A DNA stretch of 24,273 nt from JACDAN01 sp046729215 (lineage in GTDB: Bacteria > Actinomycetota > Thermoleophilia > Gaiellales > Gaiellaceae), in assembly GCA_046729215.1 (NCBI GenBank), contig JBKPGE010000130.1:1-24273 (forward strand). The letters run 5' to 3'. Each line of letters begins with the position of its first letter. Position 1 is the stretch's first letter. This document shows, piece by piece, positions 12,588 through 20,696 of this stretch. Position numbers and translations under genes: made by a program. Below the pieces are notes generated by a model. The model made no database searches, was not told where the DNA came from, and saw only the letters and a list, made by a program, of their open reading frames with translations.

Positions 12588-13692
12588 GCCGGTCGGCGTC
12601 CGCGAGGGCGTCGTCGACGAGATCCGTCGGGACCGCGTAACCGACGCTGCCGTGAATCCGGGACGCGAACACGGTGCCGACTACTCGTCCGCTGGAATCG
12701 ACGAGCGGTCCGCCAGAGTTGCCCGGCCGAACGAGACCCCGGAAGCTCGTGATCCTGCGCGTGACGGGGCCATGTCCGTAGGCGTCCTCGCTCAGCACCG
12801 TGACTGTGCGACCCAGTCGCGCCGGGCGCACAGTAAGCGGCTGGTTCTCCGGAAAGCCCATGATCGCCGCGGACTGGCTTTCCTTTGGCTCCGCCTGCGT
12901 GAGCGGCGGCGCGTTCAGTCCGCCGCTCACTCTCAGCACAGCGACGTCGTTTTTGCTGTCGAACGCGACCGCCTGGGCCGGAAGCGGCGGCGCGTTGACG
13001 CTGTCGATCGTCGAGTCGCGCTCGCCGGCCACAACGTGGGCGTTCGTCACGACGAGCCCGGGCGACACCACCCAGCCCGAGCCTGAGACCCCGAGCCCGC
13101 AAGCCGTCCCCAGCACGCGCACGACGCTCGGCGCCGCACGACGAACGCCGGCCGCACGGAGAACCGAGGGATCCGGTGGACCGACCGGAGGAACCGGGCC
13201 GGTGATCGACGGGAAGGGATCGACGCGCGCGAGTGCCCGTAGGGCGCTCCGCGGCGGCACGATCTCATTGAGCCTGCGCAGGACGGCCGAGCGCTGGACT
13301 TCCCGCCGGAGGTCCTGCTGGCCCGGCAGCTGGAGTGCAACCGCTGCCATGAGCCAGACGAGCACGAGCCCGGCGAGAACGCCGAACGCGAGCCCGCCGA
13401 CGGAGTCCACGGTCTGCAACGCCTCGGGCAACCTCCTTCGAACAGCAGCCCCGGCCGTCGAGCCAAGCAGCTCGAAGAGGATCGCGAAGCCCGCCGCCCC
13501 GGCGAGCGCGACGAGCGGCGTGTACGGCGATTCGGCGCCGTCAGGGAGCAGGTGCGGCGCGAGGCGAGCGCCGATCAGCGCGCCCGCGATCAGCCCCAGC
13601 ACCGAGAGCACGCCGATCGTGAAGCCCTGCCACAGGCCCAGGAGCGCGGTGAAGAAGATGACGGCGAGAACGATCCAGTCGAGACGAGTCAA
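12559..13692 (-). CDS. marP: MarP-like membrane serine protease (CvpA-type N-terminus + trypsin-like domain)
   Basis: This 377-aa protein has four N-terminal hydrophobic helices (about 5-120, CvpA/colicin-V-production-like) anchoring an extracytoplasmic chymotrypsin-fold protease. The triad is His219 (VTNAHVV), Asp249 (KNDVAVL) and Ser326 (RPGNSGGPL). Cys198 (TACGLG) and Cys375 (third from the C-terminus) match the disulphide of Mycobacterium tuberculosis MarP/Rv3671c, which tunes activity. The family is needed for survival in acid and oxidative stress, through cell-wall hydrolase processing. The start is TTG 13692 with GGAG just upstream. It is divergent from the SnoaL-like gene by 17 bp. 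Its last codons, including Cys375, lie in the 28-bp repeat also present at the end of the neighbouring gene. Confidence 0.88.
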   Translation of the reverse strand: MTRLDWIVLAVIFFTALLGLWQGFTIGVLSVLGLIAGALIGARLAPHLLPDGAESPYTPLVALAGAAGFAILFELLGSTAGAAVRRRLPEALQTVDSVGGLAFGVLAGLVLVWLMAAVALQLPGQQDLRREVQRSAVLRRLNEIVPPRSALRALARVDPFPSITGPVPPVGPPDPSVLRAAGVRRAAPSVVRVLGTACGLGVSGSGWVVSPGLVVTNAHVVAGERDSTIDSVNAPPLPAQAVAFDSKNDVAVLRVSGGLNAPPLTQAEPKESQSAAIMGFPENQPLTVRPARLGRTVTVLSEDAYGHGPVTRRITSFRGLVRPGNSGGPLVDSSGRVVGTVFASRIHGSVGYAVPTDLVDDALADADRPVSTGDCVR

Positions 13693-13709
13693 CGGGCTCC
13701 GATACGGTA

Positions 13710-14147
13710 ATGCGCGCCTTGAACGGCCCCGAGCTCCAGCAGTTCATCGATCGCTACAACGGCGCGTGGAACGACCACGACATCGACGCGATCGTGCAGA
13801 TGCACACCGACGACTCCGTGTTCGAGAATCACACGACCGGCGACCTCAACGTCGGGCGAGAAGCGATCGGGAGCGCGATCCGCGGCATCTTCACGGTCTT
13901 CCCGGATCTCAACTTCGAGACGCGCCGCCAGTACCTTCGCGACGACCTCGTCGTCCAGGAGTGGACGGCTCGGGGCACCCACCTCGGGAAGATGAAGCGC
14001 GCCGGGCTCGAGGTCGAGCCGACGGGCCTCGGCGTCGAGTACCGCGGCATGGATGTAATCCCGATCGAGGACGGCCTCGTCGCCCGCAAGGATGTCTACT
14101 CGGACGGCGTCACGCTCCTGCGCCAGCTCGGCTTGACCGCGATTTAG
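13710..14147 (+). CDS. SnoaL/NTF2-like (ketosteroid-isomerase fold) protein
   Basis: This 145-aa protein has an NTF2-like cone fold: N-terminal helix FIDRYNGAWNDHDIDAIVQM (about 12-31), HTDDSVFENHTTGDLNVGRE, the FPDLNFETRRQYL strand region, and EWTARGTHLG followed by the C-terminal strands. SnoaL-like proteins include polyketide cyclases, isomerases and many ester- or epoxide-acting enzymes, and also binding-only members, so the reaction is not predictable. ATG 13710 has no good Shine-Dalgarno; TTG at codon 4 is a weak alternative. It is divergent from marP across 17 bp. The tRNA-Asp promoter starts inside its last codons. Confidence 0.75.
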   Translation: MRALNGPELQQFIDRYNGAWNDHDIDAIVQMHTDDSVFENHTTGDLNVGREAIGSAIRGIFTVFPDLNFETRRQYLRDDLVVQEWTARGTHLGKMKRAGLEVEPTGLGVEYRGMDVIPIEDGLVARKDVYSDGVTLLRQLGLTAI

Positions 14148-14159
14148 CTCGGCTAGACT
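14133..14159 (+). promoter_or_regulatory. Promoter of tRNA-Asp
   Basis: TTGACC (14133-14138, inside the end of the SnoaL-like gene) and TAGACT (14154-14159) make a -35/-10 pair with a short 15-bp spacer. The -10 ends 16 nt before the mature tRNA 5' end. Confidence 0.55.
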
Positions 14160-14175
14160 GGATCGTTCTGCGCCC

Positions 14176-14251
<76 letters not shown>

Positions 14252-14262
14252 CTTCGCTTTAC

Positions 14263-14369
14263 CCTGCAAATCGGGATAATGTGTTGCCTCTTTGGACGCG
14301 CGCCCGCGCTTCTCGGGCAGCAAACGGGCAGCACGCGCTCCTCGCCGGGTGCGGGAAAATCCCTGCAAA
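14263..14369 (+). repeat. Putative integrase arm-site array at left end of element 1
   Basis: Downstream of the tRNA are CCTGCAAA (14263-14270), the tandem GGGCAGCAAACGGGCAGCA (14315-14333) and CCTGCAAA (14362-14369). Read on the other strand these are variants of one motif, TTTGC-A/T-G-G/C. The same series follows the second tRNA fragment at almost the same distances (14, 66 and 113 nt here; 13, 65 and 122 nt there). I see no gene in 14250-14436. Confidence 0.6.
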
Positions 14370-14436
14370 GCCGCATAGTTCACTGTTTCGAACCGCTGAC
14401 ACCGCCTGAGGAGTCGCTTCGACGCGCCGATTTCTC

Positions 14437-15240
14437 TCATTGGCGTATACGGAACGTTTCCACGCCCTCGGTCTTTCCCTTCAGCTCGAGGACGCGCCGG
14501 TCTGCGTCCGGGTAGAGCTGGGCCACCGCCGCGTAGGTGGAAGCGTCCACCAGAATCTCGTTCGTGGCGGCGCTCTTCGTGAGCCGAGCGGCGACATTCG
14601 TGACGTCGCCGACCGCAGTGAAGTCCTTGTAGCCCCCGCCTCCGACGTTGCCGACGAATTCCTCGCCACTCGCGATTCCGATCCCAACGGTCAGCGAAAG
14701 ATCGCTTCCCTGCCCGACTGCCCCGAGAAGCGCTCGTGCGGCCTCGACCGCCTTCGCTTCGTACGCGCGGCCGGCTAACCCCGGAACGAAGAGCGCCATG
14801 ATGTTGTCGCCCTCGATCTGCCCGAGCAGCGCCCCGTGCCGGAGCAGCGCCGCCGAGCACGCCTCGTAAAAGCGGTTCACGAGGAACGGCACTTCGGCCG
14901 GCGGGAGCAGTTCAGTCAGTTTGGTGTAGCCGCGCACGTCGGCGAAGAGCACGCTCAGCGGGACGACCGCCCCACCTTTCGGTGCCCACTCGATTCAGCG
15001 CGCGCAGATATTCGGGTTCTTCGCGGACGGGGAGTACCCGACCCACTTGAGCCGACCCGCGTACGGCCCGCTGAACGGCGCGTTGCAGAACTTGCAGCGC
15101 CACGGGCTCGGGACAAGCCCGAACATCCTCCGGTAGAGCCGCTGCGCGGTCGCAAGGCGGCTCTCGCCTCGCAGAATCGCCTCCCAGCGAGGGTGCATCG
15201 GAACGGCCCCCTGGCCGGGTCTATCGGCCTTGCTATTCAT
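14437..15240 (-). pseudogene. Class III adenylate/guanylate cyclase with Cys-rich N-terminus, interrupted by in-frame TGA
   Basis: One continuous frame encodes an N-terminal region (81 aa) and a class III cyclase domain (LFADVRGYTKLTELL, GQIEGDNIMALFVPG, VGIGIASGEEFVGNVG, YKDFTAVGDVTNVAARL), broken only by TGA at 14997-14995. The N-terminal part holds C49-x2-C52 and C79; the TGA is codon 82, exactly where a second CxxC would place its last Cys (TGC or TGT to TGA is one base). Similar zinc-ribbon-plus-cyclase proteins occur in Thermoleophilia. The start at 15240 has GAAGGAGG 4 nt upstream. No good reinitiation start is seen; GTG 14952 lacks a Shine-Dalgarno. It could be a nonsense mutant, a sequencing error, or read through. 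Confidence 0.75.
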
Positions 15241-15270
15241 CGGTCCTCCTTCGCTGCTTGGCTGGCGCGT

Positions 15271-15918
15271 TCATGGCATGGTGTGGAAGATGGTGAAGTT
15301 CTCGTCGACGCCGACGCGTGTGGTTCCGTGGCGCCAGTAGTCGACAATGCCCTTCGACGCGGTGATGCCCTGGTAGCGCGGGCCGCACGTTGGTAGCGGC
15401 ATGCAGTTGCTGACGGTGAGGACGCCACCGCTTCCGTCCGAATAGCGCACGAGGAGCTTCGCTAGGCCGGAATGCATCTTCATCTCCGGCGCGACGCGGT
15501 CGACCGCAGCAGTCGTCCCCGGAGCGCCGACAAAACGGAGGAGTCGCGTAACGCGGTACGTCCCGCTCGCCGTGACCCTTCCACTCGGGTCGACGGCACT
15601 CCACGTGCCTCCGCCCCGCGTCTGATTACGCCCGAACGTCCCCGTCCCAGTGGCGGTTAGCTTCGATCCGTCGTCGGCGAAGGCAGAGGCATGCCCGCCG
15701 GACCCGGCGACCGGCGGGTTCTGCGCGAAGTCGATGCTGACGATGTCCCAGCGAAACGTCATGCCGGACACGCTCGTCCCCCGCTCTGCAGCCAGCGGAG
15801 CCCCGGCGGCAACAGCCGCCGCGAAGCCGGCCGCAACGAGCGGCCACGCCATCTTGAAACGGCCTGGCCGCAGCACTCTGCTCGCGTCGGCGAGCGCATG
15901 GATGAACTGGTTGATCAT
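15271..15918 (-). CDS. Secreted or membrane-anchored protein, 215 aa, unknown family
   Basis: The N-terminus has a charged lead and one hydrophobic helix (about 24-44, AWPLVAAGFAAAVAAGAPLA), a signal peptide or anchor. The rest is beta-rich and Gly/Thr-rich: FRWDIVSIDF, then LTATGTGTFGRNQTRGGGTW and GRVTASGTYRVTRLLRFVG. A Cys pair (NCMPLPTC) near 168-175 could form a disulphide, and the C-terminus ends NFTIFHTMP. It may be a small extracytoplasmic beta-barrel-like domain; I do not recognise a named family. AAAGGGAGG lies 5 nt before ATG 15918, and the start overlaps the stop of the LuxR-HTH gene (ATGA). It is 30 bp upstream of the cyclase, so all belong to one transcript. Confidence 0.7.
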   Translation of the reverse strand: MINQFIHALADASRVLRPGRFKMAWPLVAAGFAAAVAAGAPLAAERGTSVSGMTFRWDIVSIDFAQNPPVAGSGGHASAFADDGSKLTATGTGTFGRNQTRGGGTWSAVDPSGRVTASGTYRVTRLLRFVGAPGTTAAVDRVAPEMKMHSGLAKLLVRYSDGSGGVLTVSNCMPLPTCGPRYQGITASKGIVDYWRHGTTRVGVDENFTIFHTMP

Positions 15919-16214
15919 GAGAGCCTCCCTTTGCCTCTCCTCGCGTTCGCGGCTTCCGCTGGAGCGGTCATCGCCGAACGAGAACTCTCGGAGCGAAAGG
16001 ACGGAATAGCCGCGGCGGCGCGGGCGGCGAGTTCAGTCCGCCCGCGGACGCCCACCTTCCGGTACACGCGCGACAGATGCCATTCGACCGTCTTGGGTCG
16101 CAATCCGACCTCGCGCGCGACCTCGTCGTTCGTCCAGCCACGCGCGACAAGACGCGCGATCCGCTCTTCTATCTGAGTGAGCATCGAGATACGGCGTCCC
16201 GAACAAGGCGTCAT
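15915..16214 (-). CDS. Mini LuxR-type HTH protein (99 aa)
   Basis: The product is essentially a lone GerE/LuxR HTH (about residues 13-65: EERIARLVARGWTNDEVARE, VGLRPKTVEWHLSRVYRKVG, VRGRTELAA) followed by a disordered basic tail. It has no receiver, autoinducer-binding or ATPase domain. The core LRPKTVEWHLSRVYRKVGVR resembles the HTH of the large regulator encoded divergently at 16830 (MSEKTVEWNLSKIYGKLDVR), so it may bind related DNA and modulate it. It starts by ATGA overlap with the upstream secreted-protein gene and ends by ATGA overlap with the next. No own Shine-Dalgarno is seen, so translation depends on coupling. Confidence 0.75.
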   Translation of the reverse strand: MTPCSGRRISMLTQIEERIARLVARGWTNDEVAREVGLRPKTVEWHLSRVYRKVGVRGRTELAARAAAAIPSFRSESSRSAMTAPAEAANARRGKGRLS

Positions 16215-16711
16215 CCGACGACGGGCGAGAGCGCGACGAAGAGGCGAGTGCAGACGAGTTCGCCGCCCGCGATGCCCGCTTCGACCGCGGCTGCACTGTC
16301 GTAGGGCATGTCCTCGATCGAGAAGTTCGGCCCGGCCAGGCAGCGCGTCACCCGCACAGCGCCGTTGTAACCTTCGTCGCCCGGCACGGCCGTCAGGACC
16401 ATGTCGTGGACGCGCGTACCGTCGTGACACGACATCTGCGTCGCGCCCGGCACGAACAGCGTGTACATGACCGGCACATCGGCCGCACGGTCCGAAGTCG
16501 AGAAATCCGGCCCGACCTGGTAGCAGGCTGCGCGCACCTGGTTCGGGTTCTCGCTGTTCGACGACGGGCTCATCAGCACCTGGCGAATACCGCCGTCGTA
16601 GTACGCGGGGAACACCGACGGCGTGTTTCCGTCCATCGCAAGCGCACCGGTGACTCCGAGCGTCAGCAATGCCGCAGTTACCAGAGCGAGAGCTGCGAAT
16701 CGGTTCATCAT
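16211..16711 (-). CDS. Secreted protein, 166 aa, four cysteines, unknown family
   Basis: A clear signal peptide (MMNRF then AALALVTAALLTLGVTGALA) with likely cleavage after ALA at residue 25 precedes a mature domain with four Cys (RAACYQ, MSCHDG, VTRCLAG, LVCTRL), probably two disulphides. Two similar blocks, YQVGPDFSTSD and LAGPNFSIED, suggest an internal duplication. I do not recognise a family or enzyme motif. GAGGGAGG lies 5 nt before ATG 16711, and the second Met codon is an alternative. It is first in the minus-strand operon of element 1 and divergent from the large LuxR regulator, which is the obvious candidate to control it. Confidence 0.75.
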   Translation of the reverse strand: MMNRFAALALVTAALLTLGVTGALAMDGNTPSVFPAYYDGGIRQVLMSPSSNSENPNQVRAACYQVGPDFSTSDRAADVPVMYTLFVPGATQMSCHDGTRVHDMVLTAVPGDEGYNGAVRVTRCLAGPNFSIEDMPYDSAAAVEAGIAGGELVCTRLFVALSPVVG

Positions 16712-16785
16712 CAGAGCCTCCCTCGGTCAATTGACAGTTCCGGCTCCAGGCTAGGGAGCAGCAATCTCGAATGAACCAGGGGAAA

Positions 16786-16823
16786 CCCGGGACCCGGGAA
16801 ATCCCGGGTGGGCGCCCTACACT
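16786..16823 (+). promoter_or_regulatory. CCCGGG operator cluster and leaderless promoter of the AAA-LuxR gene
   Basis: Three CCCGGG sites lie at 16786, 16793 and 16803. The last two form the perfect palindrome ACCCGGGAAATCCCGGGT (16792-16809). Then TACACT (16818-16823) stands 6 nt before GTG 16830. The palindrome covers the -35 position, where a bound protein would block or recruit polymerase. The divergent operon starts at 16711, so the sites could act on both genes. Confidence 0.55.
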
Positions 16824-16829
16824 GCTCGT

Positions 16830-19592
16830 GTGGTCGCAGGAATTGGGGCGCCGCGGCTCTTCGGACGCGATGCGGAGCTCGCGCGAATCCGCGGCGTTCT
16901 AGACGCGGTTGCGGACGGCGCGCAAGCGCTCGTCCTTCAGGGCGAACCCGGAATCGGAAAGACGGCACTCTGGGCCTGGGGCGTCGCCCAGGCGCGGTCG
17001 CGTGGCGCTGTCGTTCTCTCCGCCCGACCCGCCGAGGCCGAGAGCGCGCTGCCGTTCGTCGTCCTCGGCGATCTGCTCGGTGCTGTCTCGGACGAGCTGC
17101 TCGCGCAGCTTCCGTTCCCGCAGCGGCATGCCCTGGAGGCAGTGCTCCTTCGGCGCGAGCCCGAGAAGGACGTCGAGCGTCTGGCGCTGTCCGTCGGAGT
17201 GCTCGCAATCGTCCGGTCGATGGCGCGCGACGCTCCCTTGGTCGTGGCGGTGGACGATCTCCAGTGGACAGATGCGCCGAGCCGCGCCATCCTCGCCTTC
17301 GCGCTGCGGCGCCTGGTCGAGGAGCCGGTGATGCTGATCGCGACGACCCGTCGGGACGACGACGAGTTGTTCGGCGAGCTCTCGACGAATCGGGTCGTCC
17401 GGATAGAGGTGGCGCCGCTCGACGACGACGCCACGGCGGCGATGGTGCGGGCGCAGGCCACATCCCGGCGGACGCGGGCAGCTGTCCGGGCCGTGCTGGA
17501 GAGGGCCGGCGGGAACCCGTTCTTCGCGCTGGAGCTCGCCCGCGCCCAGGAGCAAGCCGGCGCGACGAACTTGCCGCTGCCCGCGAGCCTGGAAAGCCTC
17601 GTCAGCCAGCGGCTCGAGCGCGTTCCCGCACGTGCGCGCGAGGTTCTGCTGGCCGCGTCGATCCTTCGCCGGCCCTCGCGGCGGCTGCTCGAGGCGATCG
17701 CGGAAGCCGGTACCCGCGCGGTGGACGAGGCGGTGGCGTCAGGCGTGCTCCAGGAAGACGGCGACAGGTTCCAATTCGCCCATCCGCTGCTCGCTTCGGC
17801 CGTCCGCGGAAGCGCATCCGCACACGATCGGAGAAAGGTCCATCGGCGAGCCGCCGACGCCGTCACGGAGCCCGAGGAACGGGCGCTACATCGCGCACTC
17901 GCAACGATGGCGCCGGACGAGGCCGTTGCAGCAGAGGCGGAAGCGGCCGCAGCGCGCGCAACCGCCCGCGGAGCGCCCGAAGCGGGTTCGATCCTCGCCG
18001 GGCACGCAGCACGACTGACGCCGGCCGACGCGCACGACGACGCGCGGCGACGGGCACTCGCCGAGGCTGAGTACGCGACCATCGCAGGCGACCTCGCCGG
18101 CGCGCGCGCCGTCCTCGAACGAGTTCTCGACGACCTCGAGCCGGGCCCAGAGCGCATCCGAGCCCTCTTCAACCTCGCCGTGACACAGGAGGCGACGGAA
18201 TGGAAGCGGACGCTCGAACAGGCACTCGACGAGTCCGCCGATCTACCGGCAGAGCAGGCACGCATCCGCAACGAGCTCTCGCGAACCTCCATGCTCGAGC
18301 TCGACTGGGCCCGAGCCGCCGAGCACGCATCGGCGGCAATCGAGCTGGCGGAGCGGGCGCGCTCGCGCCGGGAGCAGGTGTCGGCACTCGTCCGCCTCGC
18401 CCACGTCGAGCTGTGGAGCGGCCGCGGCAACCCGATCGCGACACTCGAGCGTGCCGTCGCGCTCGAGTCGAAGCTGGCCTCGCCGATGCCCATGTTGGAA
18501 AGCCCTGTCCGTCTCCTCGGGGTCGCGCTCACACACCACGACCAGCTCGAGCGCGCGCGCGGCTTCCTGGTCGAGGCGTACGAGCGCGCGAAGACGAGCG
18601 GCGCGCTCGACCGCGCCGCGCCGCTCATGAACCTCGCGGAGCTCGAGTGCCGTGCGGGCGAGTGGCAGCGCGCAATCGACTACGCGCTCGAGGGGGAGGC
18701 GCTCGCGCGCGAGTGGGGCAACGAGGACCTCGAAGGCGTGATCCTCTCCGCCCTCGCCTGGGTTCGCGCTCACCTCGGCGAGGTCGATGCCGCGCGCGCG
18801 GAGGCCGAACGGGGCTCTGCGCTGATGAAACAGGAGGGCAACACCTTCTTTGTCGCCCGGAACGAGCGCGTGCTCGGGTTCCTCGAATTGTCGCTCGGAA
18901 ACTACGCGGCGGCCCACGCGCGCCTCGGACCGATCGTCGAGCGGCTCGACGCGATGGTGGGTGAGCCATCGGTGATCGCAGTCGTACCGAACGAGATCGA
19001 GGCGCTGCTCGGACTCGGCGAGCTCGATCAGGCCGAGGCAATACTCACTCGGCTCGAGGCGCGAGGTCGAGCACTAGACCGGCCCTGGGCGCTCGCGTCC
19101 GCGGCGCGCTGCCGAGCGCTCCTCGAGGCGGCTCGCGGAGACGTCCACGCTGCCGAAGCCGCATTCGCCTGCGGCTTCGCAGCGCTCGAGCGACTGGGCG
19201 AGCCGTTCGAGCTCGGTCGGATCCTCCTTGCCCAGGGCACAATCCTCCGCCGCGCGAAGCGCAAGGCGGAAGCACGCCAATCGCTCCAACGCGCCCGCGA
19301 GACGTTCGACCCGCTCGGCGCTCGCCTGTGGGCCGAGAAGGCGCGAGCGGAGCTGGCGCGCACCGGAACCCGCCACGTCGAGCGCGGCGAGCTCACACCG
19401 ACCGAGGCGGAGGTCGCGCGCCTCGCGGCCGCGGGTTCGAAAAACCGGGAGATCGCGCAAACGCTCTTCATGAGCGAGAAGACCGTGGAATGGAACCTTT
19501 CGAAGATCTACGGGAAGCTCGACGTCCGCTCGAAGGCGGAGCTCGCGCGGAAGCTTTCTGCCGAACCAGCCGGGGTCGACGCCAAGCGTTGA
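16830..19592 (+). CDS. Large AAA-TPR-LuxR transcriptional regulator (element 1)
   Basis: This 920-aa STAND-type (MalT-like/LAL) regulator has an N-terminal AAA_16 ATPase with Walker A GEPGIGKT (38-45) and Walker B LVVAVDDLQWTD (137-148). A long helical TPR-like middle (about 340-830) follows, then a C-terminal LuxR HTH (about 855-912: LTPTEAEVARLAAAGSKNRE, IAQTLFMSEKTVEWNLSKIY). Such proteins use ATP binding and an inducer sensed by the repeats to oligomerise and activate transcription. It starts with GTG, lacks a Shine-Dalgarno and has a -10 at leaderless distance. It is a paralogue of the 918-aa protein at the right edge. No terminator is evident after its stop. The inducer and targets are unknown; the divergent secreted-protein operon is the best candidate target. 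Confidence 0.88.
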   Translation: MVAGIGAPRLFGRDAELARIRGVLDAVADGAQALVLQGEPGIGKTALWAWGVAQARSRGAVVLSARPAEAESALPFVVLGDLLGAVSDELLAQLPFPQRHALEAVLLRREPEKDVERLALSVGVLAIVRSMARDAPLVVAVDDLQWTDAPSRAILAFALRRLVEEPVMLIATTRRDDDELFGELSTNRVVRIEVAPLDDDATAAMVRAQATSRRTRAAVRAVLERAGGNPFFALELARAQEQAGATNLPLPASLESLVSQRLERVPARAREVLLAASILRRPSRRLLEAIAEAGTRAVDEAVASGVLQEDGDRFQFAHPLLASAVRGSASAHDRRKVHRRAADAVTEPEERALHRALATMAPDEAVAAEAEAAAARATARGAPEAGSILAGHAARLTPADAHDDARRRALAEAEYATIAGDLAGARAVLERVLDDLEPGPERIRALFNLAVTQEATEWKRTLEQALDESADLPAEQARIRNELSRTSMLELDWARAAEHASAAIELAERARSRREQVSALVRLAHVELWSGRGNPIATLERAVALESKLASPMPMLESPVRLLGVALTHHDQLERARGFLVEAYERAKTSGALDRAAPLMNLAELECRAGEWQRAIDYALEGEALAREWGNEDLEGVILSALAWVRAHLGEVDAARAEAERGSALMKQEGNTFFVARNERVLGFLELSLGNYAAAHARLGPIVERLDAMVGEPSVIAVVPNEIEALLGLGELDQAEAILTRLEARGRALDRPWALASAARCRALLEAARGDVHAAEAAFACGFAALERLGEPFELGRILLAQGTILRRAKRKAEARQSLQRARETFDPLGARLWAEKARAELARTGTRHVERGELTPTEAEVARLAAAGSKNREIAQTLFMSEKTVEWNLSKIYGKLDVRSKAELARKLSAEPAGVDAKR

Positions 19593-19940
19593 CAGCCCCA
19601 TCGACCACTGACCACGCCGGGTAATCGGTAGCAATCAGCGGCGAATCTGCGGACCGCGAATCGGCGAAATAAGTCGAATCCGTTGCCGGGTTGCCAGCGG
19701 TCGCGGATTTGGAGCGCACGGTAAGCATGGGGATCGAGCTTCGAACGCGCGCCGGTTCGTGGACCGCCTCTCGGCGACCGGAACGAGCTCGTCGCCGAAG
19801 GCTTGTCGGGCAGCAAACGGGCAGCAAACGTCCGAAGACAACCTCATGGAGGAATGCGGGATTGCGATACTCGACGACCGAGAAGCCGCATGAATAGAGC
19901 GATTCCACGCCAATCGTCGTCCACCGTCGTGACCCTCGAA
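19593..19940. other. Right end of element 1, no gene
   Basis: I see no credible gene. The open frames here are short and of odd composition. The notable content is the tandem GGGCAGCA repeat at 19808-19830, about 110 bp before the duplicated tRNA fragment, where the opposite arm of an attachment site would be expected. Confidence 0.5.
19808..19830 (+). repeat. Putative integrase arm sites at right end of element 1
   Basis: GGGCAGCAAAC followed by GGGCAGCAAACG matches the paired sites at 14315 and 20052. Its position just inside the right tRNA fragment is that of the second arm of an integrated element. Confidence 0.5.
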
Positions 19941-19989
19941 CCGGGCTGTCACGCCGGAGGTCGCGGGTTCGAGTCCCGTCGCTCCCGTC
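19941..19989 (+). repeat. Attachment site copy 2 (tRNA-Asp 3' fragment)
   Basis: 48 of 49 bp match 14203-14251, covering the anticodon arm, variable loop, T arm and acceptor 3' strand. The 5' half of a tRNA is absent, so this is not a functional tRNA gene. It marks the junction between element 1 and a second element. Confidence 0.88.
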
Positions 19990-19999
19990 TCTTAAAGTG

Positions 20000-20116
20000 C
20001 CTGCAAACAGGCATCTTTCGTTTGCTGGTTAGGCGAGGTACGCGCGCCATCGGGCAGCAAACGGGCAGCACTAGCACTAGAGGGAGACGTCTTGTAGCGC
20101 ACAAACTCCCTGCAAA
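20000..20116 (+). repeat. Putative integrase arm-site array at left end of element 2
   Basis: CCTGCAAA (20000-20007), GGGCAGCAAACGGGCAGCA (20052-20070) and CCTGCAAA (20109-20116) repeat the order and spacing of the array after the intact tRNA at 14263-14369. The DNA between the sites is not conserved. There is no gene from 19990 to 20215. Confidence 0.6.
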
Positions 20117-20215
20117 TGAACTAGTTCTGTCGATTGGGATGAGACGAGTGAGATCTGGCACTGGGCGCGGTGCAATTGCGGCGTCCGTACAGACAACGAA
20201 TGACCTCCGGTCAGG

Positions 20216-20458
20216 TCAAGCGCACCTGCCGGTGCGCTGCTGGGAAGCGACGAAGAAGGCGTCGCCCTGCGTATCGACCTCGACACCAGCGTGGGCGCTG
20301 AACACTCTCCGCAGGATCTCGCGGTGCTCGGCGGTAGCCTCCGCGTAGGCGGCCACGCCGAGCTTGTGCAACAGCTTCGTCGAGCCCTCTACGTCGGTGA
20401 AGAGGAAGGTGACGGTTCCAGAGCAGAGATCGCGCCGCACTGCTTCATGACGCGCCAT
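20216..20458 (-). pseudogene. Truncated, frameshifted class III cyclase remnant
   Basis: From ATG 20458 the frame reads SGTVTFLFTDVEGSTKLLHK, then YAEATAEHREILRRVFSAHA and GVEVDTQGDAFFVA. This is the textbook first third of a class III cyclase catalytic domain with its metal-binding Asp (FTDVEGST). After FFVA, where FPTAP is usual, the frame breaks to SQQRTGRCA and stop. A different frame continues with LPSSAPAGAL, as expected from an indel, and then similarity ends. Metal site 2 and the base-recognition residues are missing, so no active enzyme can be made. It sits at the same place in element 2 as the interrupted cyclase does in element 1. Confidence 0.75.
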
Positions 20459-20536
20459 GCGGGGGATTTCGCTGTCGGGCTGTTCCACGCGCCAACCGTC
20501 TCTTGCTTGCCGGTGCCGCCACGCGTCGGTTTCCCG

Positions 20537-20580
20537 TGCAGCAAGCGGGCAGCAACGTTCGAACAGTCGTTTGCTGCCCA
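20537..20580. repeat. Degenerate and inverted copies of the GGGCAGCAA site
   Basis: GTGCAGCAAGCGGGCAGCAA (20537-20556) resembles the paired arm site, and TTGCTGCCC (20571-20579) is an inverted copy, giving a hairpin with GGGCAGCAA (20547-20555). I find no third tRNA fragment near it, so whether it is an element end is open. Confidence 0.45.
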
Positions 20581-20696
20581 ACCCGGTACTGCAGTTGCCT
20601 GCCGCCAGCCGTTCGCACATTCAGGCGATCCAAAGGGGTCCTGCGGAGGGCGTCACAGCCCCCCGCAGCACCGGGACTTCAAGAATGAAGAACGGC

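Noticed and set aside
14940..14997. Selenocysteine codon with SECIS in the cyclase gene
   Set aside because: The position is a structural zinc-ribbon Cys, the short hairpins just downstream do not form a convincing SECIS, and no selenium machinery is in the window. A nonsense mutation or read error is simpler.
19941..19989. A second tRNA-Asp gene
   Set aside because: Only the anticodon arm to 3' end is present. The acceptor 5' strand and D arm are missing, so it cannot fold as a tRNA.
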